DNA of 64,000 nucleotides from Lycocorax pyrrhopterus obiensis (Eukaryota > Chordata > Aves > Passeriformes > Paradisaeidae): contig JACSVZ010000004.1 in NCBI GenBank assembly GCA_014706295.1, forward strand, positions 14,642,484 through 14,706,483, given 5' to 3'. Positions within the stretch are counted from its first letter, which is position 1. Each line of letters starts with the position of its first letter. The position numbers were made by a program, and so were the translations under genes. Under the pieces are notes generated by a model. It was given only the letters and a program-made list of their open reading frames with translations, was not told where the DNA came from and ran no database searches. Of the stretch, positions 25,401 to 37,900 are shown piece by piece.

Positions 25401-28400
25401 GGAGAGCAGGAGAGGGAAGAAAATTGATGGCTGGACTTCCCCAGATGTTCTCTCGCTCTTCAGACAGGCTGTGCCAGACACTGTGTGCTGAGGGGAGCAA
25501 TAGAACATAGCTCTCCGTGTTATGTTGTAGCTCTGCTGGGGAACACACGACAGTATCTCCTTGCTGATTTGGGATCTCCAGTCCTAGACCCTGTTCCTAT
25601 GTTGAGCAACACTTCCTTTCTGTGCAATAAATTACGTTGTGTGTCCCGCTCGTGGTAAGGAAATCACTTTCTCTAAGTCCCCGTGAGTCCCTTTAGTCTC
25701 AACAGCTCAGGCTTTCTCATCTATCAAATGCAAGCAATTTAGAAATGCTTGGCCTTCATCTTTCACCTTCCCCAATTTATTTATTTAAATAAAATTTAAA
25801 TATGAGTGTCTATCTTTTGTTAAAATGAAAATACTGTGTTTTAAAAAAATAATTCGTAATTTGCATTAATGGTTCCCATCAGTTGTAAAGTCAGATGAAA
25901 GTCAGCTTTGTTAGCTGAATGCTCCAGTGTCACAACAGAGATGAGAGAAGCAAGGACCCCTTGCTTCTAAATGGCATTTCCTTAAGAATTCAAGAAATGT
26001 AACAGTGGGCTTTTAGCCATTGTTCTACATTTTTTCTTCTTTCTATTCTATGTCTGTGAGCAGATCTAACCACTCTTCTGGGAGAGGCTGTCTTTCTAAA
26101 TTATCTGGTGTAAACATAAGTAAGAAAAGTGATGAGTAGATTTCTCCACATTTGAAAAGATGTTCAAACAGCAGAAGCAGAAGATTTATTACTTGCCATT
26201 GCCTGTGTTAAAAGGATAAACGTGATGAAGGACTGAACTACAATAATTCACTTTGTGTGCTGCTTTTAGTGGGGGGCATGTTGCTGCTTTCCTCTGCTTC
26301 CAGGGGGGAAGTGGAAAGGTCAGGCACTGAAGGGAAGCATTTTGCTGTGTACCACAGATAGGCATCTCTGGCAGTCATTTAGAACTTTGCAAGGCACATA
26401 AACAGCATAATAAAGGTTAGATCACAACTCCTTCTCACCTGTCGCAGTAGGTTTGTTTACCAGAGAAAAACCCAAGCTGCACAGCTCTGGTATTGATTTT
26501 GAGCAGAAGGTTCAAGGATGTTATGTTTTCAAGGTGTTTATTCAGAGCATGGAAGTAACAAAAAGCCCATGTTAAAACAACATTATGATGCAGGTTTAAT
26601 TCCACTCTCTGTGTTTTTCGTGAAGGTGTGAAAGTATTTGAGGAGGAGACAGAGGATGTTTTATATTTGACTGCTCTGAAAAATGACAGCTTTTCAGACT
26701 ACAAGTTATGGCTAGGATAAGCTCTGCCTGCCTGCCTGAGTTGATTCTACATGTCAACAAGGTCACTTTGAGGTGAAAGTTTGCTGTGACACACAGCTTG
26801 GAATTTTACATACTGAACTTTCTTAGACTGGGGGGAAGGAAGGTCGTTCTGGTGGCCTCGGTGCCCAATTGCACAGTAGGGAAAGCTATTTTACTTCTGT
26901 AGTCATGGGTTTACCTATCCAGCTGTCTAAGGCCAATATATTCAATGTTATCATGTTATTAACAAATCAAGATTTCTGAGGAACTAATAGCTTGGATAGT
27001 TAGTCTTTGTTTTATGATTAATTAAGGTTAAAAAGCAAGAATATGAGAAGGAGTTACAAAACATTGTATGACTTAATTCAGAAACCTTGGCTTACACCCA
27101 AAGTGATGACCTTGTCAATGACTAACCAAGGGAAAGGGGTATCTGTCAAGCAAGAATGGGTTCTAAAAGCAGCTACTTAGTAAAGATGCCAGGCCATTTG
27201 CTATTGGTGGCAACAGCTGAGTGAACAGCAGCAATTAATGTTTTCAGTGGCAAGTTTTTTTAAGGACATTTATTTAAGTATGACTACCAGGGTAGCATGT
27301 GTAGCTGGTTGTCTTATCCATCAATGGAGAAAGGTGAATAAGGTGTAGAAGAGTTTTATCTTTGAAGGATTTGATCACCTAATTAAAGAACTGAAAATCT
27401 GGATCCCAGTTACACTGAAAAAAATCCAGTGATAATTGTAATGGCTTTGAAGCAAGGGATGATTAAAATGTACTCCAGGCCTTTTCAAGGTTGGTGCTTG
27501 ACTTGCTGCAGGCGAGTCTCTGTGGTCGCCTTGCAAAACAGGTGGTTAATGGCAGGTATTTGCTGTTCAAGAAGTGATTTTTGTTATATGTAAGGCTGAA
27601 CTGAATATGGAGACTTCTGGAATATTTGGGGTGCTTGCATGGAGCAGTATTATTCCCAATTGCCTTAAAATTAAAGAATACTTAAGAAGTAAAAGTTAAA
27701 ATGCTGACTATTTAGAAGCTGAGTGTTGGCTGCCATTAACACTACATCTGTTCTGTTGAACAGTGGGCTTTTGCCCTGACTTGGTGACAAGACTAAGGCT
27801 TGTTTCACTGCAGATGAAATGTTGGGAATTGGTGTTCAGGTTTTCTTTGCAATGAGGAGAAATACCCTTGCAAAATCGTGTAAGAGCTGATATGCTTCCA
27901 ATAATATTGGTGTTGTGCATTTGCTTATGTGCTTAAGTGAATGTTTGTGTAATAGATGAGTGCTGTTTGAAGCTGAGAGCTTCCATCTTCCCAGATTTAC
28001 AGGGGAAGGTGTCTGTCTGGACAGGTAAGGGCAGCCATAAGAATGTGCTGGAGTAGGGTCAGTGCTCGAGTGGTTGTTGACCTGTACTGTCATTACAGAG
28101 TGAGTGACAAGGTGTAATTGAAATAACTGAGCTCCAACCAGCTGAGGGACCTCACCTGGGTGTAAAGCACTGCTTAACTTGTGGGAAGAGCTTTTTTTGC
28201 ATGGAGGAGTTTGGCTGGGATATCCTTGAATTAAGAGAGAGGAATTGGCTGCATGGAAAAGAGAAGACAATGCCTTTAACCACTCTCTACTGTGTTTTGG
28301 GTTTATTTTACCTGAATGAAACGAAACCTTTCAAAGTGCTTTGTGGGTGGGCAGGTGAAATGTGCTTCATTACAGCTACAAATTGATTGCTCTGTGCCTC

Positions 28401-28706
28401 AGTCAATGTTATGTCCATTAACACTTCTCAGGGGTGGGGCACCAAAACTGACCCTGAGCGCAAAGCTGGTAATGAGCATTGCATCGGGAATGACCTAAAG
28501 AACTTACAGAAGTTAATGAATTTGTTGGTTACTTAGTTGGTTACTTCGTTTACTACTTTTATCAGCAAACTAAACTTTTTAAAAATGAAACTGAGTTACT
28601 GAACAAGTTCTTGTTGTTAAAACTACTGGTAATACAAACTGAAGAAACGTGAGTGAACTACAGATTAGTCTCTTTCACTCCTTAATGTAATCAAAACCTT
28701 TATTAT

Positions 28707-28790
28707 TTGTGTGTGGGTTGTGTTTTGCTGGGGGATTTTTTCTGGTTTTTTTTTGGTTGGTTTGTTTGTTTGTTTTGTTTTGTTTTTTTT
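28707..28790 (+). repeat. T/G-rich low-complexity block 1
   Basis: About 84 bp of nearly pure T and G, including (TTTG)n-like and GTTTTGTTTTG runs. The strand asymmetry is very strong. Open frames here encode only Phe/Val/Leu/Cys/Gly strings and are artefacts of composition. Confidence 0.85.
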
Positions 28791-29095
28791 ATCTAAAAAG
28801 CACCTTCCTGCTCTGTTCCCCTCCTCCGATTGTTATCAGGTATTGTCCTTTGAAAGTATCTTTGGGATTGCTGGATGAAGGGGTGCAGAGTGCAGGAAGT
28901 GGCATTTTGCTAGCCCAGGTTTTTAATAAGCCTGTTTGTGAAATTGCTGAAGATGCTTCCAGTTTCTTATCTTCGGGCTAAACTCTGGGATGGTTTTTAA
29001 AGCCTGATACTGTCACAAGGTGATACAAACGTGCACTGCGTCACTGAAAGCCTTGCTGCAGGTATGAGAGCAAGCATAGCAGCAGCTGTTTCAGC

Positions 29096-29297
29096 TTGGT
29101 TTTTTTATTTTCTGGTGGTTTTTATTGCCATATTTGTTCTTTTTGTTTTGTGGGAGCTTTTTTGAACTTGGGGGTTTTTGTCTGGGTTTTTGGTGTGGTT
29201 TTTTTTGTTATTTTGGTTTTTTTAATTTGGTTTGGTGTGCCTTTGTGGTTTTTTTTTTTGTTGTTGTTGTTTATTTTTGGTTGGTTGGTTTATTTTA
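29096..29297 (+). repeat. T/G-rich low-complexity block 2
   Basis: About 200 bp composed overwhelmingly of T and G, with long T runs, GTTGTTGTTG and GGTTGGTTGG. The 88- and 64-codon frames across it (Phe, Trp, Val, Gly) reflect composition, not a membrane protein. In the ALK pre-mRNA it would be a long U/G-rich segment. Confidence 0.85.
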
Positions 29298-32200
29298 AAC
29301 ATGGGGTTAAATGCCTTTCTTACCTTAGAGATGCCAGTTGGGGTATCAGTGTCAGGAGTTAATGTTGTGCCACTTTTTCCTACCTCTGCATACTTCGTGT
29401 GCTTGAGGGAAATTAGTGTTTGTTAACTGTGGATGTTCTGCACTCACTGCATGGGATGGGGGACAGAGGAAAGGCCAGAGTGACATTTGTCTCTGCACAG
29501 AGCATTTCTGAGAGAGATCTGGGTGATCATCTTTGATCCCTTGCAGAGTTGGTATTAGACCAGCAACTTAGGTCAACAGCAACCTGTACTTCAAGCTTGT
29601 GAAACAGGTTTTTGAGGGAAGAAAGATATTTTATGAACTCTTTCGCCATTTGGAAAACTTCATTAAAGGGAGGTAGGACTCACAATTGTATTTCTCTTCA
29701 GAATTAAAATAAGAGTGTGTACCTGAGGGAGGGGAAAACCAGGAGAGCAGCAAAGGGGATGTGTCTTGTAGAAACAGCATATCTGGTTACTGGAAAAACT
29801 GCTGTAGGGTTTAGGTTGGGGAAGTCAAAGACCGATATCTGCTCTGTGACAATAAAACACGCAAAGAACTTCTCTGTTTCTTAGGACTGCTCAAATACTT
29901 ACAGAGTGTGCTTAAAGAGTTGGTTGGATTGAAATGCAAGGCTTGTCTTTGCAGAATTGGGTCCATGTGGCCTCACACAAGGCTGTTTGTTCTCCTTTTC
30001 AGGAAAAGATAAGACCATAAGGATTTCTCTTCTGCACTCCCTTTAGTCTACCAAGTACTAGCACTGAGAACAGGAGATAATTTATCACCTTTTCCTTATT
30101 ACCAGATGTCTCTTTAATTGATGGGAATCTTTTTACAATCACTTTAAAGAAAAAAAAATGTTTTTGAGGAATTTTTCCCTCAATTGACAGCAACTTAATG
30201 AGGGGTTGTGACTTTGTAATCAATTTTAATTATTGTGTAGTTAATACTGCTAAAAATAACAGCTTTAGCTTTGATACTGGATGATTGATTTGTGAAGCAA
30301 CTTGTAAATAATTGATCTCTTGTTCCCTAATGGTTTTTCTTTTAAAGCTTTTTAAAGTAAAAAATAAAAAAAAAAGTCAGGCAAACATTTCAGTAGCTAA
30401 CACAGAGATAATGTAATGTCGTAGTAACCACTGCTACCGTAACTGGAGTTTTATACACTGAGAACTGTGTGTTTTAATGGTTAAACCATGAAACAGAAAA
30501 TTAGTATTTCTAGGTGCTTCTCCCATTCAATCACTGACTCTGTAGGAATGTGATCACATACAGCAGCCATTGCATCTTTCAGTTTGCCAACTTTAAAATA
30601 GTGAGCAGACTCTGTCACATCTTGTAATGCTAATTAGGATCAGTTCTGGTAAGGCTATTCTACAAAAGACAGCAAAACCCTGCATCATCCTGTTATTTCC
30701 AGAATATATGTGCTCAGTTTAGAGATGACAAGATGGCCCTTTTTCTCCTCTGGTAGCTGTCAGTCCAAAAGACCAGTTTCTTTTGGATTTTTCCATGCTG
30801 TCAGTACTAGAGGGCCTCTGACTAGACCTTCTGGCAGCCTTCTCCTCTGTTGTTAGTGAGAATTTTAATATTTGAAGTGAAGGAGCCCCATTCTTCATTT
30901 CCAGCAGTTGTCAGCCTTGTGGCATCGGGGATTTAAATGACCTGTTAGAACAAGGCTGTTTGCATGCACGTATTTTAAATGAGGTGAGGGACACCAACCT
31001 ACTCAGGTCCTTGTTTAGAGTAGGACCACGTTCTGCATGTTTGCAAAGTACTCTGAGTTCCTTCAGAGGGAATGTGCTATCAGTGAATATTGCTGTTCTG
31101 TGTGCAAGTGACTGTGGGCCGTTGGCAGTAATGGGACAGTGAAAATGGATTATCATTAATGTCAGCAAATACAGTTTTAATCATGTTAAAACCATATCTT
31201 TGTGAAACTAAATGAGATTTCTCATAACACAGCTACTTATTTGTATTCACCATGCATTGCACAGACTACCTCACTATTCTTAAAGCAACTACCAATCACC
31301 ACAAGGAGTCAAGCAGACGCTACATTCTCCATAATTACAAGCAATTTTCCAATTGAATTATCCCATGATTTAATTCCTTACCTTGCATCTGGAGAGCATC
31401 AGCAATGTGCAGCTGTTTTGGCTTTGAGAATTAATTGTTGCTAAATGCATTAAGAGTGGTCTTGCTGCAATGATTTCAGAAAAGAGTTAAATCCTAGCTC
31501 ATTTCTGGATTAAACTTTTATTTCTTATTTCCCGTTCTCTTGACTCAAGATCATGATACAAGCCATGGCTTTACTAGCATTTGCCTTGGCTAGTTGTGAA
31601 TCTTAATTCAAAATAAATACGTTTAGTCACTGAATTGAAATCATATTACAATGAGACACAAAGTTTAATAGAACATGCCAGAGTCAGTAAAGACTGGAGG
31701 GCGGGGGATTAATGATAAATAATGTTAGTGTATCCTGCTGGTATGACTGCATAGCTATAGCAAAACAAGAAGAGATGGTAACTTTGCAAAGTACAAAATA
31801 CCCAGTGAAATAAGTACGATTCATCACATCACAGGGGTTTTTTAGATAGGCCAAGTACTTCAAATATAGGAAGAGTGTCTTAGTCATTTGTCCTTGAGGG
31901 AAGGATGGACAGGTAGTTAGACTGGGAGTAGCATGTGGTTTATTTCTGAAAGCAGAAAAAGAATTGGAAGAAATACTGAGTTTTGTGAGGTTGAGATTAT
32001 CATTAGGGATTTCCAGAGTCCATTAGATTCCAGTGAGAATGGAATTTTTTTAACCTGGAGTCTCAAATTATCTTCTTTTCTTTTTTTTTTTTCCATTAGG
32101 TACAAAGACTGTAGCTAAGGGTCTTAGGAATCTTAAAATACAGAGGTGTATTTTCATAACTCTTGCAGGTTAATGAGAACATTCTTGAACTGTACTTAGT

Positions 32201-34504
32201 TAAATAATGATACAAAGATGCATTTACTGCTGGTTTTCCTTAACTGTAGCAAAGCGTGTTATGTTGAATCTGCAAAGAAATGGAGAGCCCAGGATTTTAT
32301 CTTTTGTGCCTTGCAATAGAAGAAGGGGGTGCTAAGCCCCCTGCTATAAACACTGCGCTTTTCAAACACCTTACAATGATAAGAAAACAAGTAGGTTCTG
32401 ATTATATCTGAAAAATATAAACACTATTGAGTTTGCCTAATGATTGTCTGGCTCGTGATTTCTCCTTCCAATGGGAATCATGTTGTGCGGCTTTAACGTA
32501 ACCAGGGCACTAAGGCAACAAGCAATTGAATTAGCTGCTTCTTGCAAAACTTTCCTTTGTTCTCACCCAGAAAGCAGCTTTCTTGAAGGGCTTTTCTGCT
32601 AAAGAATTTCACACTGTTATTTTTGTTCCTTTAAGAAAGGTTTAATTTAGGAACATGGACAAGTAGCAAATGCCCTGAATTAGTTTCCTTCTCTTAAAAA
32701 CCAAATCATTTTTATCAGTTCTGTTCTATAGCTGGAAATGTTTTATCTTGTTCCCGTACAAACAAATCGTAGTTGCCTTTGGAAAGCCTGTGTGGGCAAC
32801 TGTGGATTCCTCACAAGCTGAAGAGAGAAACTCCTGAAGGAGGAGCAGTGAGAAAGGCATAGGATTGTTGGACCTACTGATGCAAGATTTATGAGTCATT
32901 GCCTCTAGACAGTGGAGGAAACACAGAAGCAGCGGAATAAATGTGACCACATAGGTTTGAAAGGCATTGCTAATATCGTAGTGGAATAAAGTAAGGAAGA
33001 ATGTGATGCCTTTAGGACTGGAATCCTGGAGGCAATAACTGCAGCAGAAAATGAAAAATCTTGTACGTGGAGCACAGTAAGAATTTGTGTTCCAAGGAGG
33101 GATTATTGGCTGTAAGTAGAAGCTGTAAGAGAGAGTTGAGAGTGTCTGTTAATTGCCACAGCAGTCAGCTACATGACTGGTGAAGATTTTTCTGGAAGAG
33201 AGAAGAATATTCTGTTGCCATTGCATAAGACAGTTACAGAGCCTAATGCAGAGTGCTGCATACTAGTTTGCCTTGCTCTGTTTGAGAAAAAGAAAGTCTA
33301 AAATGGGAATAGCTGTTGAAAAGGGCTCCTAGAATGGATCTTGCCACAGCAGGTGAGATTGCAAAGTAGCCCTTTTTAGTCTCGTGACACGAGAAGTAGA
33401 TGCTGATGTTTATAAATATGTTTGAAGAAAGAAAGGCAAGTGTTGGAGGTCTAGCTGAAGGAGAAGAAAGTGCTGACCAAGGAACATGTGAACAAATAAA
33501 TACAGGCCACACATGCTTTTAGCATGGAAATAAGACAATGAAGTATCAGGGCTGTGAACTAGCCTTCCAGTGAAGGGAGCTGGTAATCTAGATAGTTTTG
33601 CTGTAGCACTTCATGTTGTCCATCAGCAGTTGAAAGAACTGGTGCTATTGTTATGTGCACCCCTTGGTGTAATGTGCCAACAATGGTAACTTCTGAATTA
33701 CCCATAACACAGATATTAGGGCAGGGGAACACTGCACCTGTCCATTTATACTGTGATGTGCTGAAAACCTCTGTTGCTCAGACCATACAGATCCTGTACT
33801 AAGTTCCCAGCCTGCAACACCAGCCTGTGCCACTCCAGAGAGCTGTCAATTTGGGCAGCTGTGCTGTTTCCTACCAGTGTATGGGCTCTGACTTGCCGCT
33901 GTTGACAGGATGCTGGGTTTCCTCTGCCTTTCAGAAGTCCTGGGTTTGTGGTTTTATTTTCAAGTCGATTTGGATGTCCTGAAATACAGTCTCGTTGCTG
34001 AATTTCTGTTTACACCTCAGAGTGAAAGGGCTTCCTGCACCCCACAGGAGAACAGGGGCTCAGTAAGCCGCCTGTGCTGTTTGCTGTGCTCTGCTGTGAA
34101 GAAGGAAAAGCTGGCACTTGGCAGCTGCCTTGGTTCCCCCAAGTCCTCTGCCAGTCAAGCACTGCGTGCTGCACCGTTTACGTTTGGTAACTGAGCAATT
34201 AAGGATTTTGTATTCTAATTACCTGGCCAATTATGTGCAGTGCAAAATTCCCTGCTAGTACTGCTGTGATAGCCTGAACTGCAGACAGTCTTGTGATTAA
34301 ACTGTCCCTCGATGATGAAGTCGATAATTAACAAGAAGGCATTTTGCTGAGTAGTGAACAAAGTCAAAGAAAGAACAGAATCGAGTTTTCAATGCTGTAA
34401 TATGGCTTTAATGGTGCTCTTCTCAGGGACAAGAACTTCTCTGACCTCCCCTGAAATTAGAAATGCATACCCATGTGCAAAAATGTAGACCTAATTTCTT
34501 TACA

Positions 34505-34912
34505 AAGAGCATAATATCGATGATCAAAGGGCTGGAGAACCTACACTATGAGGGAAGACTGAAGGAGTTAGGACTTTTCTCCCAGGAGAAGAGAAGTTTC
34601 AGGGGGAACCTCACTGCAATATTCCAGTACTTACAGGGCAGCTACAAAGAGAACGCATTCCCTTCACAAGGAGCCACAAAAAAAGGGGCAGCAGATACAA
34701 GTTGCACTGCGAGAAGTTTCATCAAGATGCAAGCAAAATGATTTTTTATGGTAACAATCATTCACTGGCAGAACTTCCCCACTGCTGGGGGTTTTCAAGG
34801 TGAGACTGGACAGGGGGTTGGATAATCTCCTCTAGGCTCCTGTTTCCATGAAAGGTTGGACCAAAAGATCTTCTGAGGCCTCTCCCACTCTGGGCTGTTC
34901 TATGATTTGAAT
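34505..34912 (+). mobile_element. CR1 LINE, 5'-truncated 3' end (sense)
   Basis: The segment begins within the end of CR1 ORF2. The translated frame reads MIKGLENLHYEGRLKELGLF followed by a Gln-Glu-Lys-Arg stretch, matching the CR1 C-terminal motif 'MI.GLEHLSYE.RLRELGLFSLEKR'. A 3' UTR follows: ACTGGACAGGGGGTTGGATAA, AAAGGTTGGACCA and a terminal GGGCTGTTCTATGATTT. It has accumulated substitutions and stops, is clearly dead, and lies in the same orientation as ALK. Confidence 0.9.
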
Positions 34913-37900
34913 TTTAGCTGGGTAAAGTACCTTAACAACGTTTTTTTTCTGTGGTACTTTCATCACAGTAAAAACCTGTGCAGCCCATGCCAGCCCACTC
35001 TAAAAATGTTCATAGCTGAGTGTCCTAAGTGGAGTTCTATGCTTTCAGCTCTGAGTGTTTGAGTGTCACTTTCAAGTGGTAACTAGAGATGAAGTATTTA
35101 TTGTTCATTCATCCTACAGTCCCAAAGTAATAGACATTTACTCCTCACAGTGTTAAGTGATGTATGAACAAGCAGTAAACAGGACAGAAAACCACACCGT
35201 TCGTCCGTGTCAGCCTGGTATGAGCTATGGGTCAGGCAGACAGAAAAAACTATTCAGTGTTACAGCATTTTACTTGAGCTGGTTTTTCTCTGAAGGTCTG
35301 CTTGAGCAGAAACTCATCCAAATTCTCTTTGGAATGTATTAGCTTTTATTGAGGGCTATCCACTTAAAAAATTTAATCCCTGTGAAGATGTCAGCTGAGA
35401 AAAACTGAAATACTCTAGCAAATGTATTTCTCTCCTTTAAAAAATTCAAGATGTTGACAGAAGTAATTATCCTGAGTGAGCAAATCTTACAATTACACGT
35501 CATCCTTAACATTGTGAACATAATTAAATTATGGGGACTGATTTATATGAAACAAACCTGGAATTTTTTTTAATTCTTGTTGAAAATTGTAGCAAGACAA
35601 CTGAAAACTATAAATGAGCTTGTATAACCATCCTTTGGTCTGATAAAAGTTAATTTTGTATATGGAACAAGATATTTTCTTTAAAATAAACTTCTAAAAA
35701 AGAAGTTTATTTTTGAAGACAAGAACAAGTAAAATCAAGGGTTCTGTTCCTCCTGATATAGTTCATAAACCCAGCAATCATCACTTGGTAAATTAGCGCC
35801 TGAAAATGGGTTGACAAACATAGGAACCTGGCACCCACAGACCTCATGCAATAACTCCATTATACTTCCTATGTCATAGAGATTTTCAGCTAAATCAAAT
35901 CTGAATAGTTTTGTTCCACTGTTTTTGTTGCTGGGTTTTTTTTTTTTCATTTTATGCTTAGATTCGGAAAGAGCTCCTCGTGATTAAACATGGTATCATC
36001 TTCTATAAAGGAGGAATGTGTCTTCTGGTGTGTTTTGAGCAATATTTGTCCTTAGAGCAAGTAGTTTGTGAGTTCTCGTGTGTAGAAGCTTGTACTTCAC
36101 TGGTTTTAATGGTGTTAAAGGCACAGAAACTTGCATGGGATCTCTCTAAGGCAAGTCTTACTATGTCATGCGTCACGTTAATGAGATTAATGGAAATCAC
36201 AAAGCTAAAGAGAGCTTCTCTGTTACAGCAGATATACTGGCAAGCTCAACTTTCCTTTAACCAAAAGAAAATAGCAGTAACTTCCCTTAACGGGTTTGGT
36301 GTTTGTTCATGTCAACCAACCACATTATGTGTGACATCAAAACTGAGCTGGACTTCTAAAAAGAATGCTCATCATGCAGTTTGCACTGTCAAATCTGGCT
36401 GCAAGTCCTGAAATGTGATAATGTGCTCCTGTTCAATTTCGTTTTCCTTTCCCGTTTTTAACTTGGGACAGGAACATGCAAATGTGAAATATATTAGCTC
36501 TGTTTGATAGGAATTCCTGCTTTTCTCTAGAAGCGTATGAAAATTTGGGGAAGAAATGAGCACTTCTTAAATTCTAGGAAATTTCTCTTATCTTACGGAA
36601 TTTCATCAAAGCATAAAAAAATCTAAACTTGTTTTTATGTTTTCGTTGTTGTAAGAATATGTTTAGGTATCTGATAGAGAAGCTTTGTAAAATGACTTGT
36701 TTGCCCCTGCAAATTGTTAGGAACGAAACCAGAATCCCCTACAGGTGCTAATTTTTAAGAGGTTGCAGTTAATGATGGCCTCCAGTGGACTAACTCGTGG
36801 GGAGGACCTAATTTGGGAGTGACAATGATAACATTTCTAATTTTGTTTGTGACTGAAGGTGAATGCTCCCATGCCATGAAACCAGAATTTCAGCATGTCG
36901 TAGATATTGTTGCAGACACTGGTACTGTATCATACCCTTTGAGGGACTGGTGCAAGGAGCACTCTAATGTGTAGGTATGGATTAAGCACCTAAACCAACT
37001 TCCAGCCACATCCATGTTTTATCTCTATAAAAAGATGGGTATTTCCTTTTTTTAATTTTCTTGTTTCTTTTTTTTTTTGAATGCCAGCTTTAATTGCCTT
37101 CAATACTTTATTGCAATGAGTACCAGAAGCTAAGAGTGTGTTCTGTTAAAGGTTTTCCTTTTATCAGTTTTCAAACTGATACATTTAAATGGCTACACTT
37201 CACTTCATCCTAGTGTTAGTACTGATCTATTTAACATACAGGAAATTATCTTCTTGGTTTAAAAACAAAAAAAAAGGAATACTAGATAAGCTTTCAGAAC
37301 CTAACACTCCTTTATCTCCATGGTATTGAGATACCTGGGTACTGTTATGTACTTAACAGCCTGTAAAAAAATCCATCTATAGCACATGTGTGCTATTTAT
37401 TTATGGGTTTTCTTTAAACTTTGCCAGACTATAATTAGAATGTTTTATACAAATGGGGTTTTTTAATCTGGACAAGTAATTTCACTGATTTAGTGGTCTT
37501 CTTCCATAGTTTGCAAAGTGATTTATGCTTTCCTTTTGAATGAGACTTCTCAAGTCTCCTAAAATGTATTATTGTAATAGTTTAATGTATATGAATATAC
37601 TTCAAATCTGTGGTTCTTGAGAAGCTTGTTATTGAAGTAGTGTGGCTTAATTCACTTCTCAGGTAAAATACCATTTTACTCTTAGATCATCTTTATTCAT
37701 CATATTTCAAAGAGTACAGATAAAGACCATTAATTACGTTTTATCAACAGTGTGGGTTTAGCAGGTCACACTGATTATGCAACGGGTACGTCATGTTATA
37801 ATTGACTGTATGTTTCTAACTGCTACACAAAACTCGTTTGTAATTGGTAAAGATCAGAGGCAAGTGTAAGGAGTTTTCAAGTCACGAAACAGCCTTGGGG

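Larger units (their letters stand above)
15728..34504 (+). other. ALK: ALK intron 3, first part
   Basis: No exon or gene is supported. The stretch holds an old CR1/L3-like remnant (about 19285-19405), an interrupted A run near 22141-22154, T/G-rich blocks at 28707-28790 and 29096-29297, and AT-rich low-repeat segments at about 21880-22030 and 31140-31445 that look like candidate conserved elements. Open frames of up to about 160 codons (19325-19807, 23907-24353 antisense, 27836-28270 antisense) have no recognisable product. Confidence 0.8.

Noticed and set aside
27836..28270. 144-codon antisense frame
   Set aside because: No recognised similarity; Ser/His/Pro-rich translation typical of non-coding sequence.
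29096..29362. 88-codon frame that looks like a hydrophobic membrane protein
   Set aside because: Phe/Val/Trp/Gly content comes entirely from T/G-only low-complexity DNA.
34463..34741. 92-codon frame with protein-like motif near GLENLHYEGRLKELGLF
   Set aside because: It is the tail of CR1 ORF2 in a truncated, decayed LINE, not a host gene.
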